Notes under the pieces: generated by a model
Databases searched by the model: none
The model's input: the letters and a program-made list of their open reading frames with translations, nothing else
What the model was told of the DNA's origin: nothing
Part shown: positions 59,415 to 64,000 of the stretch, in pieces
How the letters are laid out: each line of letters begins with the position of its first letter
How positions within the stretch are numbered: the first letter of the stretch is position 1
Assembly (NCBI GenBank): GCA_030697175.1
Contig: JAUYQR010000011.1
Location: 744,001 to 808,000 of the forward strand
Source: Paracoccaceae bacterium
Lineage (GTDB): Bacteria; Pseudomonadota; Alphaproteobacteria; Rhodobacterales; Rhodobacteraceae
Direction of reading: 5' to 3'
DNA length: 64,000 nt
Translations under genes and position numbers: made by a program

Positions 59415-62216
59415 TCATTGATCGCTCATGATCAGATCGACGGTTTCATCTTCGTCGCTGGCCTCGCGCCCTGCAGCGCCCGCCGCAAGCATCTTCTGAA
59501 CATCGCGCGACCACGTTGCTCCCGTTCCCTCCGCGACCGGCCGGTTAAGGATGGCAGTGGCGAGGTCGGGGTCAAACTGCATTCGCATCAAGACTTCGTT
59601 CACCTTGTGAGGCGTCGTGAGCTTCGAGAGGCCAAGGAAGCGAGCCGCAAAATTCAGGCGGGCAACGATAATCGTTGTCGTGATCATGTCCCGGCCGCTC
59701 GCGATAAGCCCGGCCTGCACCAGAGAGATAGGGTCTTTCATGCGCGACGCGCCCAGGTCAGGCGATCGCCCGGCCGCTTGGGGCTGATCAAGCATGCGGA
59801 CAAGGTTGTGAACCTCGTCCAGCGCTTTCATGTCGTCCCGCGAAAACACCTTTGCGAGCGTATCGCGGTGCTGATTGTAAACGGAGACAACCTGCCCAGA
59901 CTTAATCTCTTCGCCGGCCCGGTTTCGCGTGACACGGTCCACAAGCACATCCGCCACCGCGGCACGCCAGCCCCGTTTTGCCTCAGGGTTATCGCCGATC
60001 ATCTGCAAGACTTCGCCCATTTCCCGCTCAGTGCCGTAGCGCGTCGGGCTGAGGATCCTGGCGGCCACGTTCCGAAGGTCTGCCTCTTGGTTGATGACGT
60101 TGCGCGCTAGGGACCGGTCGAAAACGTCTAGCGGTCGCGAGCCCGCGCGAAACTCGTCCAGATACTCGCCAAATTCTGGGACGGCTTTCACCATCACATC
60201 ATCCAGCGCCCGCTTTGCTGCGATCAGCTCCGCCTTTGCGAACTGGCCTGTGTTGCTCTCCGACCGCCCGTCGATCAAATCGCCGATCGCCTTTCGGCTT
60301 TCGTAAAGTCCGGCAACGGAGGTGTCCAAAGCGTCGCCGCCCGCCGCGTTAAGCGAACTCCGCGCCGTCTGCAGCGCGCGCAAGACTTCAGGTCGCTTGG
60401 GTCCGATCATGGCCTTGTCGAGCAAATCGGCCACAGGCTGGGCGTCTGCCATAACGCCGGCCTCTTGCGCTGCGCGAAGGATAGGAAGCGCCGCTTCGTC
60501 GCGCGCCGCTCGCAACTCGCCCGGGCGTGCGCGAATAGCTTCGAGCGTGCCAGGCTGGTCCGCGCTCTCGTCCAGAATGGAAAGAAGCCGCTCGGTCGCG
60601 TAGTCGATCGCGCCCGCGTCCTGTGCTTCAAGGCGCGCTGCCAGGGCGGGGTCTCCCGATGCACGGTAGTTGCGTTCCAACCCACGCAACCCCGGGTCTT
60701 CCGTCATCGTCATGGGGCCCGGCTTAGGCGCACTCGGGCTCGGAAAGCTCGAAAGGTTTTCAGCAAGCGTGCTTCGTGCCTTGGGCAAGTCGGTCGCCAT
60801 GCTTTGCGAGACGCGCGCTGCAGCGTCGGCAATGCGGTTGGAGATAGGGCCGCTGCCATCCTTAGGGAGGGGAAGCTCCCATGCTGTCGCGCGGCCTGTG
60901 ACGGCCGAAGCGGCCGCCGGCAATCCATCCACAGCGGCTTTAACCCCGCCAGCGCCCGCCAGGCCGCCTGTAAGGGCAGAAAACAGGGTGGCGAGCGGCT
61001 TCCACTCGGAATCGTCTGACACGTTCTGATCGACGGCTTCCACCGCGGCGCCAGCACCGAGGCCCGCGCTTGTGTCTCCGACCACGGTCCGCCCGGCGGC
61101 TTGGCGGTAGGGATCGACCATGACTTGCGCCATGTTGTCCAACTTCGTTGGCGTCTGGCCCGTAGCGCTCGCCAAGGCCGCGGCGTCATCGGCGGCCGGA
61201 ACCATACGGGCCAGCGCGCCGCCGCTCAGAGCCGCAGCGCTGCCGAACCGGTTCGCTTCATAACCGATCTTCTCCCCGGACGACATTTCGGACTTGTCGA
61301 TCAGTTCCAAGCCAGCGCTTTCGGCAACTTGGCCGGCGGTATCCGAGATCGCGTCCGAACCCATCACAGAAGGCGGGAAACGGTAGTCGAGCAAGTCGGG
61401 AGCCCCTTCGCCCATGATCAATTCCGCCAAGCCGTCGACACCAGCCAAGCCGAGATTCGTCGCGCCCGTTGCGATGTCAGCCGGCAAGCCCATCAGGTCC
61501 GCAACGCCGCGCCCTGCGCCCTGCGTGCCGATCTGAAGGCCACGCCCAACGCCGTCGCCAAAGACGCTGTCGATAATGCCTCGGTCTTCTCCAACCGGCG
61601 CTGGAGGCGAAGCGGGCGCGTCTGCGCGCGGCGGCGGGGCGGCCATAGGCAGGCCGGTTGCAGCGTCCGTCGCGGGCCCTGGGGCGTTGGCCAGTCGCTG
61701 CGCAGTAATTTCCTTGGCCTTGCGCTGGATCACAGCGGGATCCGTGCCAGCCGGGAATTCGAGAATTGTTCCGTCGAACAATTCAGCTTCGATCGTCTGT
61801 CCCGAAGCAGCTGATCCGGGCAGCGCCTTGGCTGCGTGATACAGTTCTTCGGCAGAAACATTATCACCCGCGGCGTATGCTCGTTTGGCGGCGGCGCGAA
61901 GTTGCTCTTCTGTGAAGGCAGAAGCGCCTACCGTGGCCTCGCCCGCCCTTCGCGCTTCGGTGCCCGCCCCGACGATTGGGGCCTCTGTCCACTTGCCTTG
62001 CGTCTTTGGGGCCACGATCGGCGCGTCTCTCCATCCCATTCCTGTTCCGATCGTCTGTCCCGAGTCGGCCGCGCCCGCTCTTCGCGCCGCATCGATCAAC
62101 CGCTTTGCCGAGGCCGTGTTGCCGTCTGCAAGCGCTTTGCGGGCGGCTTCCTTCAATTGCTCTTCTGTGAACTCGGCTGCGGTGCCCGTTGCGGGGACTG
62201 TGGTCGGATCGCCCAT
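59415..62216 (-). CDS. large phage-type protein, probable DNA ejection / internal virion protein
   Basis: 933 residues. The N-terminus has two related helical modules (TEEQLKEAARKALADG and TEEQLRAAAKRAYAAG), each followed by a SGQTI motif. Then TIEAELFDGTILEFPAGTD and AVIQRKAKEIT resemble phage virion proteins. The middle (about 270-500) is Ala/Gly-rich with membrane-active stretches (LAGAGGVKAAVDGLPAAA), and the rest is long helical sequence. This build is typical of proteins ejected with phage DNA. No lytic enzyme motif is seen. AGGGAG precedes ATG 62216. I infer the role from composition and context, not a catalytic motif. Confidence 0.6.
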   Translation of the reverse strand: MGDPTTVPATGTAAEFTEEQLKEAARKALADGNTASAKRLIDAARRAGAADSGQTIGTGMGWRDAPIVAPKTQGKWTEAPIVGAGTEARRAGEATVGASAFTEEQLRAAAKRAYAAGDNVSAEELYHAAKALPGSAASGQTIEAELFDGTILEFPAGTDPAVIQRKAKEITAQRLANAPGPATDAATGLPMAAPPPRADAPASPPAPVGEDRGIIDSVFGDGVGRGLQIGTQGAGRGVADLMGLPADIATGATNLGLAGVDGLAELIMGEGAPDLLDYRFPPSVMGSDAISDTAGQVAESAGLELIDKSEMSSGEKIGYEANRFGSAAALSGGALARMVPAADDAAALASATGQTPTKLDNMAQVMVDPYRQAAGRTVVGDTSAGLGAGAAVEAVDQNVSDDSEWKPLATLFSALTGGLAGAGGVKAAVDGLPAAASAVTGRATAWELPLPKDGSGPISNRIADAAARVSQSMATDLPKARSTLAENLSSFPSPSAPKPGPMTMTEDPGLRGLERNYRASGDPALAARLEAQDAGAIDYATERLLSILDESADQPGTLEAIRARPGELRAARDEAALPILRAAQEAGVMADAQPVADLLDKAMIGPKRPEVLRALQTARSSLNAAGGDALDTSVAGLYESRKAIGDLIDGRSESNTGQFAKAELIAAKRALDDVMVKAVPEFGEYLDEFRAGSRPLDVFDRSLARNVINQEADLRNVAARILSPTRYGTEREMGEVLQMIGDNPEAKRGWRAAVADVLVDRVTRNRAGEEIKSGQVVSVYNQHRDTLAKVFSRDDMKALDEVHNLVRMLDQPQAAGRSPDLGASRMKDPISLVQAGLIASGRDMITTTIIVARLNFAARFLGLSKLTTPHKVNEVLMRMQFDPDLATAILNRPVAEGTGATWSRDVQKMLAAGAAGREASDEDETVDLIMSDQ
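61902..62171 (-). repeat. duplicated N-terminal module in the phage-type gene
   Basis: The 15-mer TTGCTCTTCTGTGAA recurs exactly at 61902-61916 and 62157-62171, 255 bases apart, inside two copies of a helical module of about 35 residues. This looks like an internal tandem duplication. Confidence 0.6.
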
Positions 62217-62366
62217 AAGCGGCACTCCCTGATCGTTGTTTCGCACCACGGCCCGAAACGCTCGGGCTCGCAAGTTGGGTCGACGGTGCGGCTTGGGGCA
62301 ACGCGTGAAAACAGGGAAAGCGTGGGGATTGACGCTTTCTGCCAAACTCGAACGGCGCCACTACCC

Positions 62367-62852
62367 CTAGGGGCGGTAATCAGAAATCTGTGTCAATGCC
62401 AAGGAAAACTGGCTGGTATCGCGCTGGTGGTAAAAGGCCTTTCCAGATTGCGCGATTAGGTCGAATAAGGGATCTGCTTCATTGAAGAGGCTCTGCGTTG
62501 CCAACACGCGGTGGCGTGCCTCTTCAAAACCGTACCCACGTTCGTTTACGAGCCAGTCGATTGTGTGCAAAAGAATTCGATCGTATCCGTTGGTGGGGAG
62601 CGGCTTTGTTTGGACAAACTCATGAAACACACCCCACAAGAATTGCAGCTCAAAACTCAAAAGGATCGATGTGCCCCCGGCAGATACATACCTTGCCACG
62701 TCCGAACTCTTGATGCTTTCAGCCATAATTGCAGCCATCATCGCGCCGCTTGCATCCTTTGAAAGATATCTACCCTCTTCCATGCAACGGCGCGCGTAGT
62801 CCTCAGCAAACCTTTCGCTCGGTTTCTTAAAAGCGAGAAGCCAACTCAGCAT
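62367..62852 (-). CDS. element protein of unknown function
   Basis: 161 residues. Mixed helical protein with a serine/alanine-rich hydrophobic segment (ASGAMMAAIMAESIKS near 35) and aromatic-rich middle (FELQFLWGVFHEFV near 67). I recognise no family. GGAGGACAAGC precedes the ATG, and the start overlaps the stop region of the 50-residue ORF. Base composition is lower in GC than the chromosome, a sign of transfer. Confidence 0.65.
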   Translation of the reverse strand: MLSWLLAFKKPSERFAEDYARRCMEEGRYLSKDASGAMMAAIMAESIKSSDVARYVSAGGTSILLSFELQFLWGVFHEFVQTKPLPTNGYDRILLHTIDWLVNERGYGFEEARHRVLATQSLFNEADPLFDLIAQSGKAFYHQRDTSQFSLALTQISDYRP

Positions 62853-62998
62853 GCTTGTCCTCCGGAAATTCGGTCATGCACCTCCCGTACAAGTCGTTTC
62901 ATCGCCCGAGCGCCCATGTCGCGAAGGTTCTGACCGTCGCATTTCACAGTGTCCCCGTCGACCGCAGCCAAGCTTGCGCAAACAATTACCCCGATCAT
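62846..62998 (-). CDS. 50-residue ORF resembling the start of a thermonuclease-like protein
   Basis: Starts at ATG 62998 and ends at TGA 62846-62848. A hydrophobic N-terminus (MIGVIVCASLAA) leads into VDGDTVKCDGQNLRDMG, which resembles the conserved beta-barrel start of staphylococcal-nuclease-like proteins, where DGDT is a signature. The rest of such a domain is missing, so it is a fragment, a mimic or a chance match. It sits 15 bases after the WYL gene stop and overlaps the next gene, so it belongs to the same transcript. Confidence 0.5.
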   Translation of the reverse strand: MIGVIVCASLAAVDGDTVKCDGQNLRDMGARAMKRLVREVHDRISGGQAC

Positions 62999-63013
62999 CT
63001 GGCCGCCTGTGAG

Positions 63014-63283
63014 CTACACTTGAGCAAAGATCGTCGACATCGCCTTGTCGTTTCGCTTGAAATCTGGGCGTGGCACAAACGTTTCAGCGGCCGAGACTAC
63101 ACGCACCATTTCGCCCACATGGAACATTCGCCAGCCCTTCCCGCCTATCTGGAACGCCCGTAGCGCTTCATGGCCATTCGAGTCACGCCCGTAGCAATGA
63201 GGCTCGATCGTTCTTTGTTCGCCGTCGTACCAGAAGTGCAACATTCGCCGTTCGCGTACCGCGCTGAAGACAGTCATGTTCAT
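63014..63283 (-). CDS. WYL-domain-like protein
   Basis: 89 residues. VRERRMLHFWYDGEQRTIEPHCYGRDSNGHEALRAFQIGG (key residues R12, W17, Y18, E25, P26, Y29) matches the WYL fold, a ligand- or nucleotide-sensing domain common in phage and defence regulators. The winged-helix part usually attached to WYL regulators is absent. I chose ATG 63283 (MNMTVFSAVRER) with GGAG upstream; ATG 63385 would overlap the divergent ORF. Confidence 0.78.
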   Translation of the reverse strand: MNMTVFSAVRERRMLHFWYDGEQRTIEPHCYGRDSNGHEALRAFQIGGKGWRMFHVGEMVRVVSAAETFVPRPDFKRNDKAMSTIFAQV

Positions 63284-63363
63284 TGCCGCGCACTCCGCTA
63301 GGTTGCGAAGCCTCGCACTGCCCGCTTCAGTTAGCAACGCCCAACCACTAGTCAGCGCGGAAT

Positions 63364-63378
63364 GTTCTTGGTATGTTC
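63364..63378. promoter_or_regulatory. alphaproteobacterial SOS (LexA) box
   Basis: GTTC-TTGGTAT-GTTC is an exact match to the GTTC-N7-GTTC LexA site of alphaproteobacteria. It lies five bases before the ATG of the plus-strand ORF at 63384 and about 80 bases upstream of the WYL gene on the other strand, so it could control either or both. Confidence 0.65.
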
Positions 63379-63383
63379 TTTCC

Positions 63384-63569
63384 ATGCCTTGGCCCCACAA
63401 CATCCCTGCCGATCTTCGCCCGCGCCTCGCCGCGGCGATGTCCGTTCGAAACTGCGGCCCGGCAGAGGTATGGGGCGAGATCCGCGATTGGCTTGAACGC
63501 AACGGGGTCGAAATGCCGGGAGAGGTCAAGACCGAGCAGCCGATTGAAGGTGCCCAGCGCGATCAATAA
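63384..63569 (+). CDS. small ORF downstream of the SOS box
   Basis: 61 residues: MPWPHNIPADLRPRLAAAM then RNCGPAEVWGEIRDWLERNGVEMP. The pattern reads as a compact helical protein and looks coding. There is no classical ribosome binding site, and the SOS box is almost at the start codon, so the mRNA may be leaderless. Function unknown. Confidence 0.55.
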   Translation: MPWPHNIPADLRPRLAAAMSVRNCGPAEVWGEIRDWLERNGVEMPGEVKTEQPIEGAQRDQ

Positions 63570-63597
63570 AAACCCCCGACATCGGGATGCCGGGGGT
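63565..63597 (-). terminator. terminator hairpin reading leftwards
   Basis: CCCCCGACATC and GATGCCGGGGG form a near-perfect stem. Read on the minus strand it is followed by TTTTTATT, so it would end a transcript arriving from the right. Confidence 0.6.
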
Positions 63598-64000
63598 AAG
63601 TGATGTCGGAGATGCTCGCTCGCGAATAGGGCTCTGCCCGCGGTCGAGACGGTTGCCTTGTTGAAAGCCTGCCGCAGCTGCGGCTCCGCTGCCTTGATCA
63701 TAAAATGCGGCTGGCGAGTTGCAACCCAAATTGCCCGCCTGTTAGCGCGACGTGGCAAGAATGCATCATCCCAGAACGGCCTGCGCCGTCACAGGAACAC
63801 AATGTTAACGTGGTAGTTGCTAGGTCAGTTTTTGCTGCCGGTGCGAGTACAGGGTTTCAAACCCGCGCCATTTGAGCTGTTTGAAATTGCGTAGCCCCGC
63901 AGTGGCACCACCCACTGCGGGGTCCGTTTATGACGGGGCGGGGATCTGAAAGTTTGCAGCGCCGCGAATTTCAGCGGGGGCGTGACACAGGGTCCGGCAG
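63570..64000. other. right-hand non-coding stretch of the element
   Basis: No convincing gene is seen in 431 bases. It holds the leftward terminator, a second GC hairpin at 63895-63922, and open frames without coding character. On the minus strand a short open tail (ending AANFQIPAPS, stop about 63929) could be the C-terminus of a gene entering from the right; on the plus strand an ATG at 63929 stays open to the edge. Neither can be decided here. Confidence 0.4.
63895..63922 (+). terminator. GC-rich hairpin near the right edge
   Basis: CCCCGCAGTGG and CCACTGCGGGG form an 11-pair stem with a six-base loop, followed on the plus strand by TCCGTTT. No gene clearly ends here on the plus strand. 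Confidence 0.5.

Larger units (their letters stand above)
58122..64000. mobile_element. integrated element (prophage-like) at tRNA-Lys, left part
   Basis: Integrase directly after tRNA-Lys, a phage ejection-like protein, small orphans, a WYL protein, an SOS box, and parts with visibly lower GC than the flanks (for example 62.4-63.0 kb) mark a transferred element. The left attachment site is expected to overlap the tRNA 3' end. I searched the rest of the window for a second copy of the tRNA 3' sequence and found none, so the right end probably lies beyond 64000. No capsid, portal or terminase gene is visible here. Confidence 0.7.

Noticed and set aside
63348-63758. 136-codon minus-strand ORF near the right edge
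   Set aside because: It runs through a terminator hairpin and opposite the small ORF at 63384, with no start signal or coding character.
63570-64000. Right attachment site of the tRNA-Lys element
   Set aside because: No copy of the tRNA-Lys 3' sequence could be found here; the element probably continues beyond the window.

Overview
The window is a high-GC chromosomal stretch of an alphaproteobacterium, most likely a member of the Rhodobacteraceae. The evidence is the flagellin partners flaF and flbT, a Rhodobacter-style flagellar locus with a separate lytic transglycosylase and a rod-cap-only FlgJ, CtrA-like TTAA-N7-TTAA sites, a GTTC-N7-GTTC SOS box, and the dnaA-dnaN-recF-gyrB chromosomal core. 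I cannot name the species from the sequence.

Layout. 1-16.7 kb is housekeeping: a DEAD-box RNA helicase with a long repetitive basic tail that runs off the left edge, pheS, a DUF1643 protein, an RTX-repeat protein, rpsO-pnp, a small secreted protein, an L,D-transpeptidase, a 1-Cys peroxiredoxin, a two-helix membrane protein downstream of greA, electron-transfer flavoprotein-ubiquinone oxidoreductase, a secreted TPR protein and ispE. 16.7-41.5 kb is a compact flagellar locus of 28 genes. It holds export gate genes (fliP, fliQ, fliR, flhA, flhB), export ATPase genes (fliI, fliH), the MS ring and C-ring tip (fliF, fliN), rod and ring genes (flgB, flgC, fliE, flgF, flgG, flgA, flgH), two fliL paralogues, motA with a MotE-like protein, hook assembly genes (fliK, flgD), flagellin with flaF and flbT, and several uncharacterised genes. 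No flgE, flgI, flgK, flgL, fliG, fliM or motB is present, so the flagellar genes must be split over at least two loci.

41.5-58.1 kb is housekeeping again: ubiE-ubiB divergent from mutM, enoyl-CoA hydratase, rpsT, dnaA, dnaN, recF, a LysE-type exporter, gyrB, tRNA-Arg(CCT), a LacI-family regulator with two candidate operators, a glycosyltransferase, mtaB and dapF. At 58.05 kb a tRNA-Lys(TTT) gene is followed at once by a convergent tyrosine recombinase. From there to the right edge lies the left part of an integrated element: integrase, a small ORF overlapping it, a 933-residue protein resembling phage DNA-ejection or internal virion proteins, a 161-residue orphan, a 50-residue nuclease-like ORF, a WYL-domain protein, and a small ORF preceded by a perfect alphaproteobacterial SOS box. 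The right attachment site is not in the window.

The most interesting points are the SOS box in the element, the element operon itself (including an ORF below usual annotation size), the 731-residue secreted protein and other orphans in the flagellar operons, CtrA-type sites (one between fliF and fliL, one in an unusual triple repeat between two convergent genes), and the repeats and DnaA-box-like site upstream of gyrB. I did not find a clear, wholly new system. The tRNA-Lys element is the best place to look, and most of it may lie beyond the right edge.
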